A DNA stretch of 64,000 nucleotides, taken from contig CM063108.1 in the NCBI GenBank assembly GCA_031841125.1, forward strand, positions 28,633,399 through 28,697,398. The letters run 5' to 3'. Below, one piece after another: positions 47,066-58,089 of this stretch (position 1 is its first letter; the number at the start of each line of letters is the position of its first letter). Under the pieces are notes generated by a model, which ran no database searches, was not told the origin of the DNA, and saw only the letters and a list, made by a program, of their open reading frames with translations. A program made the translations under genes and the position numbers. This DNA is from Acanthococcus lagerstroemiae. Taxonomy: Eukaryota > Arthropoda > Insecta > Hemiptera > Eriococcidae.

Positions 47066-47212
47066 GGTATCTGGTCATTTAATCGGAGGACAATTCACCG
47101 ACCGACATGTCACCTATGACATTCACCTGAAAGACAACTCACCGACTGTTCTTTTCACCTAAAAGACATTTCACCGATTAACATTTCACCTAATGACCAT
47201 TTCACCTTTTTT
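47066..47212 (+). repeat. MULE left terminal inverted repeat with CACCG/CACCT array
   Basis: CACC followed by G or T occurs eight times here, in ATTCACCGA, GTCACCTAT, TTCACCTGA, CTCACCGAC, TTCACCTAA, TTCACCGAT, TTCACCTAA and TTCACCTTT, mostly 15-22 bases apart. The right end has the same word in inverted orientation. Regularly repeated words in MULE ends are plausible transposase-binding sites (inference). Confidence 0.8.
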
Positions 47213-47396
47213 CTTCTTTTTTTTTCTATTGTGAAGGAGGCTTTCATCACAAATGATACAAATGATTGCAGTAGTGCTTTATTTTTTATAAAATTGACTG
47301 ACATTAAAACGAAAAAAATTGAAATATTTCATTTTGTTTAAAAAAAATATACACTGATTTTTTAATGTCAAAAATTGATTTAAAGAAAAATGAAAA

Positions 47397-48937
47397 TTAA
47401 TAAGTTAAATTATGAGCTATGGCTCTTAAGTAATCGATTGGCGGTGTGTTAGCGTAATTTAAAACAACAGTTTTGAGGCGCGAATCAAGGTTAACATACC
47501 TCCTTTTTTTGGTGGGAGGAGGCACTCCAGACAAATATTGCTCCGCCACCATCTCCGTCATAGCCTGCGAACGTTTCAAAGAAGAAATTGTGCGCCACAG
47601 ATTTTCATGATGGCCATACGTCAGCGCCTCAAACCCACGATGCCAACCCTCTACGACATTATTTGTTCGTGGCAATTCATTGAGGACACTATCATAGCAA
47701 TTCCAGAGTTCTAATGGAAAAGATGCTTTTCGACGACGGCCTTGCCTTGTAGGTCTACCGATCCACGTATCCTCGAAGTAGTCTACGACTCCACCTGCTT
47801 CATCGGGTAAGATCTTGTCATCCGCCAATTTGTCAAAAACGCGAACTACATCCTTCTCTGGTACAAATGCTAAGGCTGGTAAAAACCGCATGTATAGTGC
47901 AAAGTCACCATCTGATTCGTACTTTTTTTGCAAACCACACTGCTGAATGTGTCGGAAAATGGCCTGACAAAAATGGAAGAAACAACCATGTTTGGTTGCA
48001 CGAGAAAATAGACATTCAAATGCATTCATTGCAGCTCTCTCAAAATCGGTTACAATGATAGACGGATTAAGATGACTGTTCTTTTCTAACAACGATTCGA
48101 ATAGGCACGTATAAGTGTTTTCTTCTTTATTTGGAAGGAGAGCATAAATTAGTGGGACAGTAGCACCCCTTGTAAGTGCGTGAATCGTAAAAAGTTGATA
48201 AAATAGTAGCGGAACGTGTTTGAAGGTACCGTCAGCATACCAAATTTCACTTTCAGCCAATAACTCCAAATTTTTAGAAGTACCGAAAACTATAATGCGA
48301 CTGTCAGTAGGGCCAGAATCAAAAAGTAGAAAATCATCACCACTATCGGTTACTTTGTAGTCTTCTGGTATTTCAATTTCGCGTCGACTTCGGGGTAGAA
48401 CTGGCTCCTTATTCGCTCGTTGTCGGTAACGTCTAATCGTCCTAGCAATAGAATTGATTCTGGGTAGTTTGACTTTCGCACTCTGACTACAATTTCCAAC
48501 ATTGCTTCCGATGACAAATCTGTTGAGAGTAAGATGAAGAAATTTTTATTCAAAAGGTACTGAAAGTCATCATAATTTTTTATAATAATTTTTCAAAATC
48601 GAACTTGGAAGGCTCTCTCTGAAATAGTAGGCGATAAGTATAAGAATAATAGTAGGTACCTGGGAGTGTCTCGAGTTGTTAGGGCTGCATGGCGAATAGC
48701 CTGGATGACCTCTTTTGCCTCCACCGCCGCCACATCACTTAAATGATTGTGTTCTCCATTTTTGGCTGTGATGTTTTCTTTTATTGTGGTACATCGTGCT
48801 CGACATCCAGTTTTTTGATAGGAAGAGCATTTCCAGCGAACTAAACTTTCAACTACATTCTCACTTTCAATATTGAATATATAATTTTCAATCACAAGTT
48901 GACGTTTTCCACGAGAAGATTGAATGTATTTCAACAT
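47397..48937 (-). CDS. MULE transposase with FLYWCH zinc finger (two exons)
   Basis: Exon 1 is 48937-48660 and exon 2 is 48519-47397, separated by a 140-bp intron with CAG|GTACCT and CTCAACAG|AT sites. The joined frame is 466 codons without a stop. Residues 9-65 form a FLYWCH zinc finger (W35, C37, C45, H63, H65), a DNA-binding domain common in animal MULEs. The MULE nuclease core follows: D189 in YADGTF, D251 in IVTDFE, E383 in VVEGWH, with the CxxH pair C272/H275. All expected catalytic residues are present. The protein would cut and rejoin the element's own ends. The start Met is the first in frame after the inverted repeat region and sits just before the finger. The C-terminus is basic (PPPTKKRRY). 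The intron is predicted by reading-frame continuity only. Confidence 0.85.
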
Positions 48938-49087
48938 CTTTTATATAAAATATTCAATTTTTCTCATACGAAATAAAGGTAAGTATAAACTGCCGTGACA
49001 TGAAACACTGATGCCGTGATAAATAAAAATAGGTCTTTACACAATCTCACAACAAATACGAGTGAAGACGGTGAGAAATATAAATAG

Positions 49088-49235
49088 TCAGACGGTGTAA
49101 TATACAACCGGTGAAAAATGCAAGCGGTGACCTGTCCTTTCGGTTAAAAGATAGTCGGTGAAGTAGCCTGCAGGTGAATTCTTATCGGTGATTTGTCTGT
49201 CGGTGAATTGTGCTTCGATGAAATGACCTAGACCC
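49088..49235 (-). repeat. MULE right terminal inverted repeat
   Basis: Carries CGGTGA and AGGTGAA words (complements of the left CACCG/CACCT array) at about 49102, 49119, 49151, 49170, 49186 and 49202. The outer 35 bp pair well with the left end; further in, spacing is conserved better than the sequence between the words. Confidence 0.75.
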
Positions 49236-50185
49236 ATCCTGGTAGAGGACTGGGCAGAAAGAAACGGCCTAAACCAAAGCTACCGGCCTCCTTCAACAGT
49301 TGTAGATGGAGGAAAGGTTGTAATCCTGACAACATCTTCGTAACTGATAAAATACATCGCATGTGTCGTAAAAGAGTCGCAGAACCCATCACACACACAC
49401 ACAAAACCGCTTAATAATATGCGATATCGAGTCTACAATCAAGCCAACCACCACCAACGACACAAGGCTTCATTATAATTTCAAAAAATCTGACTGGAAT
49501 GGGTTCAAAGAAGCGCTTGACAACAGAGTAAGCAGCATACCTCCGGAACCAGAGGAATACGATACCTTTGTGGCAGCAGTTAAGGAGATCTCGGGAACTT
49601 ATATCCCACAAGGGACACGAAAGGTATACATTCCGGGCATGAAGAAGGAGCTTGAATCTAAATATCAAGACTATACCAATAAGTTCGATAAAGATCCTTT
49701 CGATAGTAACACAATAGAAACGGACCTCGAGATCGTGGAAGAGATCGCAAAAGATATAGAAGCAGTAACTGGCAGAACCTCATTGAAACCCTTAATTTCA
49801 GCAAAGACAGTCGGAGAGCGTGACTTCTCTTGAAGAAACTTAACGGAGAGGTGGACTGCCGGGCATCACAGCAAACCTGGTAGCGCATCAGTTACTACTC
49901 AATGGGAAAACCAACAACAGAGTCAAACCGAGACGAAGGATAACCTGCACACCTATGGAAGAGAAGGACCATTTTACGGAACGGATAACCCATGACGAAG
50001 TCAGAAAGGCAATCAATACAGCAAAAAATAGGAAAGTCGCGAGAGTGGACGGCATGTTCTGCGAACAAATGAAATTTTTTGGAAAAACAACGAAAATGTG
50101 GATCCAAATACTGTACAACAACTGTATCTCCAAAATGCAGATACCTAAACTTTGGAGGAAGGCCCAGGGAGCTCCTTTCCTCTCC
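49236..50185 (+). mobile_element. Jockey-like LINE, 3' part
   Basis: Continues from 47065 after the MULE. Recognisable pieces across frame changes are: NPDNIFVTDKIHRMCRKRV (near 49330), YNFKKSDWNGFKEALDNRV (near 49470), EISGTYIPQGTRKVYIPGM (near 49590), the start of reverse transcriptase ITHDEVRKAINTAKNRKVAR (near 49985), then WIQILYNNCISKMQIPKLWR (near 50100). It ends abruptly at about 50185, before the catalytic RT motif, so it is truncated on the 3' side. A CA microsatellite lies at about 49390-49404. The fragment is dead. Confidence 0.8.
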
Positions 50186-51495
50186 AGGATCACCACTACT
50201 GCCTTGACCACGATTTCACCGATTAAGCTTCTTCATCAAAAACCAGATCTAAATATTTCCGACTTTGTATGTAGATTGTTGTTGCTTTAGATGCTCACAA
50301 AAACGGTTGGTTCTTAGTTCTCACAAATTGCAAGATAAAATCAAAAATGAACTTTTATTCGGGAAAAACTGGACTGGAAACATGGCTTCGACAGTTCCAT
50401 TGGAAAGGCTTGATAGTATTTTCAAACTTTCTCGAAAGCTGAATCTACTCCTTTCGAGCCGCGAAGTTTACCCCCCTCGCATATTCCTATACGGTCAGTT
50501 ATTTTCACCAAATTCGAATGTCAATGCACGAATGCAGTTCGAATCAAATATTACGTCAATTTTTTTCCTTTCCAATTCAATACAGCGTGCCAAATATTTG
50601 ATTCGCGCATGCAAAAGCAATATTCAAATCCTTTCTCGACGCTAGCTTATTAGGAATTAAGTTAAGCTGATTTTCTTCTTACCTCGCTTGTCAATGAAAC
50701 TTTTACGCCAGTTCTACTCGTGTAAGTAACTCTTTCTCATTCGTTCATTCGCAGCAATCTCGACGCTTTTCCCCCAAATAATTTTATTTTTTTCTCCTTC
50801 TTGCTGTCATGTCTATCAACGTACACGATGCGTGAAATATTTTCTTTGTCAGCATTTTCAAGTACTAAATCGCGATTTATACGTAAGCAGGACGAAAATC
50901 TATGTACGCTCGCTGGGTGCCTCTTACTGTGTAACGAATGTAAACGATTTTATAAATTCGTTCTAAACTAGTAAAGGCCAAATTGGAAATTCCATTTTCA
51001 AGAGAAGCCGCTTCTGGCACGAGTTTACTATTATGAGAAAGTCTAGTTCATTTTACACGAGTCAGTCTTCGACTGAGAATGTGAGAGGCGAGCTACGCTG
51101 CACAGTGCACACTCGCCGTCTCCATAGTGCGAGTAAGGTGTAACAACGAAGTGAAAATCAGTGCCAAGTGATTGTCACAGAGCCTAATCGAATGCCAGCA
51201 AACACGCGGACGCGAAATTATTGCACTGAGCTGGAAACAACTCTTTCCGTGTAAAGTAGGCTTGTTTTCGCGAGTGGATTGTGCCGCTGTCAACTTTCAT
51301 TAAAAATTTTTAATCTCCATTTCCTAGTGATTTTAGGTTTTCACTTTTCTTCTTAATACAGATGTACATAAGCGAATACTCGTATTTGTTTCTCTGAGCT
51401 CCAACTAGCCCTGTTCAGATACTGAAAATTTGTTCTATCCCTGCTGCAGAAAATATTTTCGACTTCTGGTCTCGTTTTGCTCAGTACAACTTGCA
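50186..51495. other. Intronic DNA
   Basis: No gene recognised. From about 50420 to 51300 it is CpG-richer, with TTCG/CGAA words and few repeat signs, like other single-copy blocks of the intron. Confidence 0.35.
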
Positions 51496-51497
51496 TA

Positions 51498-51988
51498 CTA
51501 GAGATGTCCCATAAGTAAGGTACACATTTATTCCTACGGCGAGCAGAACGAGCTAGCGGCTTGAACCGCCAGGTGGTTATAGTGGGGTGTGTTAACTAAC
51601 GAGGAACAGCATTAAGGTCACGTTGTGTGCATCAACTTTATGTTGTGACCTTCGTTAAGATGAATAGTCCTACATGTGTGTACATGAAGACTGAAATACG
51701 CGCGGTGATCCAATATCATTACTCAAAAAGAAATTTTCTCCTAATACCTTCTTTCTTTTTGCGCGATGATATCGAATCCACCGCGCGTGTTTCAATCTTC
51801 ATGTACACACGTACAGGACTGCTTATCTTTACGAAGGTCACAACAAAAAGTTAATGCACACAACGCGATCTCAATGCTGTTTCTTGTTAGTTAACCCACC
51901 CCACTATAACCATCTGGCATTTCAAGCCGCTACCTCGTTTTGTTCGCTGTAGGAAAAAATGTGTACTGTACTTATGGGACATCCCTTG
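51498..51988. mobile_element. Palindromic mariner derivative made of two inverted 5' ends
   Basis: A 491-bp element flanked by TA (51496-51497 and 51989-51990). Both ends read, inward, (A)G(A/G)GATGTCCCATAAGTA, a mariner-type terminus. The arms, about 225 bp each, are inverted copies with about 15 percent mismatch by eye. The left arm contains MKTEIRAVIQYHYSKR, matching the N-terminus of mariner transposases; the right arm carries a diverged inverted copy of the same start region. The loop is about 35 bases of T/C-rich DNA. No catalytic code is present. Confidence 0.8.
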
Positions 51989-51990
51989 TA

Positions 51991-53439
51991 TTTGTTGACC
52001 TCCTCAATGCCAGAACTGAAATTGATCATTTACGACACATTGTGACTGTACATGGAATCATAATGTGGAAATAAACTAAGCGGAGTGCAGCGAAAAAGTC
52101 TCAAGAAAGGTGAATTCTTTGACAGAGACTGTTCCCCAGCTGCCTCCCTTATTCGGCTCTCTTCATGGTTACCGCGGTTTCCAGAGTGCGGGTTACAGAG
52201 CTGTAGCTAAAAGAGGTTATATGAAGATGCAACTGACAGGTAGTGTATAGAAAGAATGGTGCAGAAGTTTGCGTAACTCTGCCTTACATGGAAGAAGCGT
52301 CACTGTTTTTGCAGATCGGAGAAGAGCCGAGAGGTCTTTTGTTTCACAAACAAACGCGTATCGTCTTATATAGTTCGTCTTTTCCAGCATTTTTGGTATT
52401 TATTTGCGTATATATATACACGTATTATTTCTGCGAAAGTTTCGAATTAACGACTCGGATTTTAATTCTCTACACTGGCACGCTGTATTCACAGTCGAGT
52501 GCTCGTATATACCTTTTTGTTAACGCCGTACCTACATCCAAGATCCGCGAGCTACTCCAGCGTTGAGCAGTCGAACGTAAGCGCGGAATGTTCCGGAAGA
52601 AAATGCGAACGGGAATAAAATCAGCTGAAGCGATTCTTTTATAATTACTTGGGAAAGACGAGGGGAGTAATAAAGGCTTTTAAACACAGTATTATCGGAT
52701 CGTTTATTCAATTGGCGTTTTGGGAAACCGGGCCGGGAAATAATTTACAAGTTACCATTGTCGGAAATGTTTGGTTATAAAAATATGCATCACTTTAGAA
52801 AACAGAGAGACCTATCTGAATTTCTTCAAAGCGATCCACCTAATCGTAACCCCTATGGAACAGTGACATACTCTAGAATATTTCACAGTTTAGTTCGGGA
52901 TGCAGCTCAAAATGGTACTTGAAGTCGACAAAATGTATTCTTCAACAAAGCCAAAATACACTCTGAAGGTTTGAAATGATCCAATTTCTAATTGAGATGT
53001 TACAACGTAGAGATAATATCTGACCACCAGAGAACTCTGCAGGGTAACCATTATCTCCAACAATTAGGGTTAAAATACTCCAACAACATTCCAATTCTAA
53101 ATTGCAAATTGTTGAAAAACTAATTTCCAATATTCTATTAAGATTGAGATCCAGTCTTTATTTAGCCCCAAAATCCAAATTTCAGATTCAAAAAAGAAAA
53201 AATTAGAAAACGCATTTTATCTTTTTGATTCGCTCCCAATTTGGGCAAGAACCTCAAACTGCATGCGTGGAATGTAGTTTTTGGACACTGAGTATGAAAA
53301 AGCCTGTTGGCAATTTGACATAGTCTATAGTTTGATAATTTGTTTAATTCTCTCATTTATCTTAATTTCACATACCTGAAGAATGAAATATGGATTCAGT
53401 GGACGTAAGAACCTTCTACTATAATTCTTGGGACAAGCT
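51991..53439. other. Intronic DNA
   Basis: A CpG-richer block lies at 52190-52760. From 52760 the sequence is AT-rich with diverged repeat-like words (AATTTCAAATT, AACCTCAAACT). No gene recognised. Confidence 0.35.
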
Positions 53440-53800
53440 AATTTCGCCCCCTCTCAAAGATGAAATTTCATTTACAGTAACTTAAATCAGAATCTGATCG
53501 AAAACCCAGAAGGTTATTCCAAACCAACAACCCAGAATACTATGACCTTGAAAAACTGAAAGACGCCTCATGTGTGATGACTAATTTTCGAAAACAACGC
53601 CTTCAAAATGCTTTCTGTCAAGTTAGTGTGAACGCAGCTTAATATTCGCAGCACTTCTCGACCTATCTGTGTATCGAAGTTGAAAGGCCTTGAGATTATA
53701 CAGCTACATTCACACTAACTTGACAGAAGGTATTTTGAACGCATTATTCCCCTAAGAATTCGTTATTGCACGAAAGGCGGGTTTTGATTTCTGGTTCACA
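53440..53800. repeat. Foldback MITE copy A
   Basis: The inner arms TTCAAAATGCTTTCTGTCAAG through GTGTGAACGCAGCT (53598-53640) and their inverted partner (53700-53743) are strongly paired. Homology to copy B (54360-54967) extends left through CGAAAAC, GACTAATTTT and GATCGAAAACCCAGAA. Non-coding. The middle CTCGACCTATCTGTGT is shared with copy B (CGACCTATCTGTGTGTTCAAG). Confidence 0.7.
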
Positions 53801-54359
53801 TACTTATTTCGATACTTGGATTGTTTTAAGAGTCACATTACTTTGAGAAAAGTATTGAGAAACTGGCAGAATAGGCCTTTTTTCAATCATCGCTTTCAAG
53901 TATTTTGATCATAATTCAAGTCCGGTTCTGATTTGGGTTCCAAAATTCAAATTTTAAGCTAGAAATTGGCAAAACAAACTTGTATTAGAAAATCAAATTA
54001 ACAAAATAGAAGATTTTTGGGTCGCTGACCTGAAATATTTTGTGTAATTTTTGGTCCGACTCCAATTTATTAGACTAGCAGTTTAGATTTCAAATATTAA
54101 CCTTACTTGTTGCACACTAAATGTGAACAATCCGATCATATATCTGATTCTATCAATCTTAGAAACCCATATTTCGATAATTCGTTCCCACATCGCATTT
54201 AATTCAATTTTACACTGCAGAGAAGTAAAACTTCAATTGTGGGGGGGGGGGACTTACAATGAGACGGGTCAAGAATAAATTGGGATATTCGAATTCAAAT
54301 TGAGTGATCTGAAAATCTTTAGTTTTGATTACATTATTTCGTCTGCATTCCTTAGGTAC

Positions 54360-54967
54360 CCAAGTCAATCTCCCCTCTCCCAAGATGAAATTTTATTTTT
54401 GGAAAATCAAATCTGCACCTGATCGAAACCCCAGAACGAAATTCTAAATAAACGAGCCGAAGAACCTATTATGCTATTATGACTCTGAAAACAGTGGCGT
54501 AGCCAGGGGGCAAATGGGGCAAATCCCCATTTTCCGCCCTTAAGATACGTTTTTTCGAGAAATGTTCGCTCGAGCAGTAATTTTACCTTCATTTTCATAA
54601 AATAGTCCTCTAATATCGGTAATTTTTTTTAAATACCTCAATTTTTGACTTTTTCTCCCTTGAAAATCTTCCTTTGCCTCCCCCGCGGGGGGGGGGGGGG
54701 AATTTTGGCTACGCCACTGTCTGAAAATTAAAACCTGTCCCGCGACTAAAAACTAGTTTTCGAAAACAGCGTATTCAAAATGCTTTCTATTAGGTTGGTG
54801 TGAACATAGCTTTATGTTCTCAGTGTTTTTCGACCTATCTGTGTGTTCAAGTTGAGAAATCTCGAGAATGTACAGCTGCGTTCACATTAAACAGACAGAA
54901 AGTATTTTGAGCGCGTTGTTCCTCGTAAATTTGTTTCACACACGAGACAGGTTCAATTTTCAGGATC
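54360..54967. repeat. Foldback MITE copy B, interrupted by a hAT MITE
   Basis: The same family as 53440-53800. The inverted arms are about 54728-54822 and 54870-54967; here pairing extends outward through CTGAAAATT.AA.CCTGTC. A 228-bp hAT MITE (54492-54719) sits inside it. With that removed, the text TATGACTCTGAAAATTAAAACC aligns with copy A. Confidence 0.7.
54492..54719. mobile_element. hAT-type MITE nested in a foldback repeat
   Basis: The ends CAGTGGCGTAGCCAG and TTGGCTACGCCACTG are inverted, and the 8-bp duplication TCTGAAAA is exact (54484-54491 and 54720-54727). The interior is non-coding with a G14 run at 54687-54700. The outer words CAGTGGCGTAGCC are a widespread hAT MITE end. Confidence 0.9.
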
Positions 54968-55435
54968 ATACACTTCAAAACTTTGTTTGATTCTCAGAGG
55001 TATATCAATATTTGCCTCATCACTTAAATCTGATTGATATTTTGAGCCAAAATTGGGGTCGTATCAAATATCTTATGAGAAATTCCAGTACAGTAACCAA
55101 AAAAAAAAAAAAAATCATCTCGACAATTCTGTTGATACTTTTTATAAGAAATTGGAAAATCGGAGGTGTGCACAAGTCCCCACTCATTTTTCCCATTTGA
55201 AGAGAGAGACTTACTGAAAAACGACTAGATCTCACTTTACTGCTCCCAAATCGTTTTGTTTCGACTTTGATTCAACTTTGCATTCCGAAAAACACGATGA
55301 GTTTTTCTTCCCAAACTTTTCAATTTATTATTTCCTTTCTCAAAATGTAAGGTTCTCACTACCTATGTGTACATTTTATTTTCAAAAAACTCGGTCTCTC
55401 ACTTTTCAAACAATCCGATGAAATTTTGACACTTA

Positions 55436-56020
55436 CCGTAATCGTTCGCATATAAGACGCACTTTTTTTCTCAAGTTTTCGAATGCAAAATCAAGGGTGC
55501 GTCTTATAATCGGGTCATAGGTGGAAAATATTATCCCTGGCGGTATGACTAGCCAGCTTCAGCTATTAGACGTCTCAGTAAACAAGCCTTTCAAAGATAA
55601 TGTAAGAGACGAATACGAAAAATGGTTGTTCACTGACAATTTACCTCTTACTAAATCTGGAAAAATTAAGAAGGCTCCTCCGTCTGAAGTAGCCAAGTGG
55701 GTTTCGATCGCTTGAGGAAAAGTGTCAGAGAATGTAGTGGCCAAATCATTTAAAAAGTGTTGCATATCTACTGCTAATTGATGAACGAGTACATGAAGAT
55801 TCATCTTCGACCGACGATTCTTTTTCGAGTGACGATTCCTGCTCTGACGATGACGATCAAGACGTTAATTTGAATAGTTATTACAATGTTAAAAATTATT
55901 GTTAGCAATACCTACTGACCTGCGTCTTATAATTGCACCTAAATAAAAATTTTGACAAATCAATCTCAAATTTGGGATGCGTCTTACATTCCGGCGCGTC
56001 TTATATGCGAACGATTACGG
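55436..56020 (+). mobile_element. Pogo/Tigger-type element, internally deleted
   Basis: A 585-bp element with well-matched inverted ends (CCGTAATCGTTCGCATATAAGACGC style; at least 27 bp pair) flanked by TA (55434-55435 and 56021-56022). The plus strand carries the end of a DDE transposase: IPGGMTSQLQLLDVSVNKPF, then a Ser/Asp-rich acidic tail (SSDDSCSDDDDQD) reached after two frame changes. GCGTCTTAT words repeat inside both ends. The N-terminal HTH and most of the nuclease are missing. Confidence 0.85.
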
Positions 56021-56022
56021 TA

Positions 56023-58089
56023 ATACTCTCCAAAGTCTGCCACGTGGGATGTGACTGAAAACCATAATCTGATTTCTCAGCTCAATAATTTATGTTTCTC
56101 TAACCTACATAAGCTGCATCTCAAATGGTCGAATAGGTACGAGTACCTAACATAGCGCCATATTTTTCAACAGCAACGCTCGTGTCACAAATAATTCGCG
56201 GGGAATCAACCAAATATTCAGACTTCTCTGTTTTAAAACCCTTTTCTGGAGTGGTTTTTCTGAAGTATGTATATTCGAGTATATCTTCGACATCGGCAAT
56301 CATATAGTCGCTGTAACCGGCATCGTTTCATCTCGTTCCTCCAATCTCAATTAACTTATATATATAGAGAGAGGAAAAAGGGGGTTATATTTCCACCATT
56401 CTGCCATTTCATTTGATCGCCTGATTCAACTTTGTGACAGAAATGAGAAAAACCGATTAAGAAGAAGAGGTTCGTATTCACAGGCTTTGAAAACGAATTT
56501 TGAAAATTATTTTCCAAACGTAGGCCGATTGTATGGTTCGGTAAACATTTCTTTTGGGTTGAATTTTATTCGTCTTGCGTATTCTTCCTCTCTAGGGTCA
56601 CAAGGTCACCGCGCAAATTAATAATCCGAGTATTTTATACGGCGCTGGGAGTGAAACTCGGCAGCTGCGAATATTTTTCATATTACGTTCAACAACGACG
56701 GTTTTTTTCCAACACACGCATACATGCACTTTCTATAACAGGGGCAAAAATTTTTTCAAATTACGAATCGAGAAATATACGCGAAATTTTATTTCAATAT
56801 AAGATACACTCACTCCTCACTCGTGAATACTCAAAACGAATAAATATGCAGCCTTGCGAGACGCGTCCGCCAATAAATTCGAGCTCTTTTTTTTAGTCCG
56901 AACCCATCCCTGAGCTGTGTCAAAATTCAATAAGAATTGTATCGTACCTTCCACAGCGACAGAAATATTTTAGGAATGGATTTCATCGAAATAAATGTTT
57001 TGTAGAACACTGTATCCGTTAACTGGGACTACACTGTTTACGTCAGAGCTTCTCGGAAAATCTAAGACAGCTCGTGTTTAAAAAACCTACTCAGCACTTG
57101 GGTAATCAAAATGAAGTCAACAGGCCATGACTCCCTCAGCATGAGATTCCTCTCCACCAAAACAACAATTTCAATAATTTGTCCTTCTTCAATGTACGTA
57201 AATGCATTCATCTGAATTGTTAGTGCTTCCCACCTCTTCTTACAGAACCAGTTTGAGGGACACTGAAATTTCGATTAAACTTCAATAGTTTTCACAATTA
57301 AGTTACAGAATTCCTAGCGGTTTTCCTAGTTACTTACAAATATCGTACGTAGATTTTAGCCATCTCCTGGAAAATCAACCCATGCCGCAGGGTAGTTGCA
57401 GTGTAACATAGGGGGAAAATATGCACCTATTTCACTTATTACTACCTAATAACTTACAAATAGACACTTGGAAAAAATTGATCTGACCTAAAAGACGTGT
57501 TCTTTCTTGAACACAAGGATGGGCTGTACACAATTTTTTTGAAGAAAAAGTTATATTTAAGAAGAACACAGGGTGTTCGAAAATAGGACTCCGAGGCGTG
57601 CATTAAAGGAAAGAGGTATTCCAACTGTCAACTGAATACCTAAATACATAACATTCCTCATACATTTTATTGATTTTCAGATAAACCCAACCTTGGTTGA
57701 AGGTGTTTCAGATATACTCCCCCCCCCGCTCCCTCGAAGATTCTATCAGGTTAAAACCTAGAAATTAGCACCTGTCACTTCCAGTTCACCAATATTTGGG
57801 TTTTCCGAGTCACTGAGTTAATTTTTGCGATTTTTTTAGTCGTAATTCCTACTTATTATGAGCCAGGGACGAGAGGTCCAAAAAACTCAAGTATAATGAA
57901 ATCAATTACATCACTTTTTTCCAAAATCAGTGAATTCATTTTTAAAATCATTCCAGTGTTATTCTCTGTCCATTATGACCACTGAAGGCTAAAACCTAAA
58001 ATATGATTTACATACCAAAGAATTCGAACAGTGGTTTGGATTACAGCTTGCATAACGTCAAAAATTTATTCTAATAAGCCTCACTTCAA
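56023..58089. other. Intronic DNA
   Basis: A CpG-richer patch lies near 56500-56900. A C9 run is at about 57719-57727. The remainder is AT-rich with no recognisable gene or element ends. Confidence 0.35.

Larger units (their letters stand above)
47066..49235 (-). mobile_element. Full-length MULE DNA transposon, apparently intact
   Basis: A 2,170-bp element bounded by the 9-bp direct duplication ATCCTGGTA (47057-47065 and 49236-49244). The ends are inverted (left GGTATCTGGTCATTTAATCG, right complement GGGTCTAGGTCATTTCATCG, then ACAATTCACCGAC in both) and about 140-170 bp long with internal repeats. It carries one two-exon transposase gene without stops. Removing the element and one duplication restores the LINE frame ...NGILVEDWAERNG, so insertion was precise. 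It is the youngest-looking coding element in the window. Confidence 0.9.
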
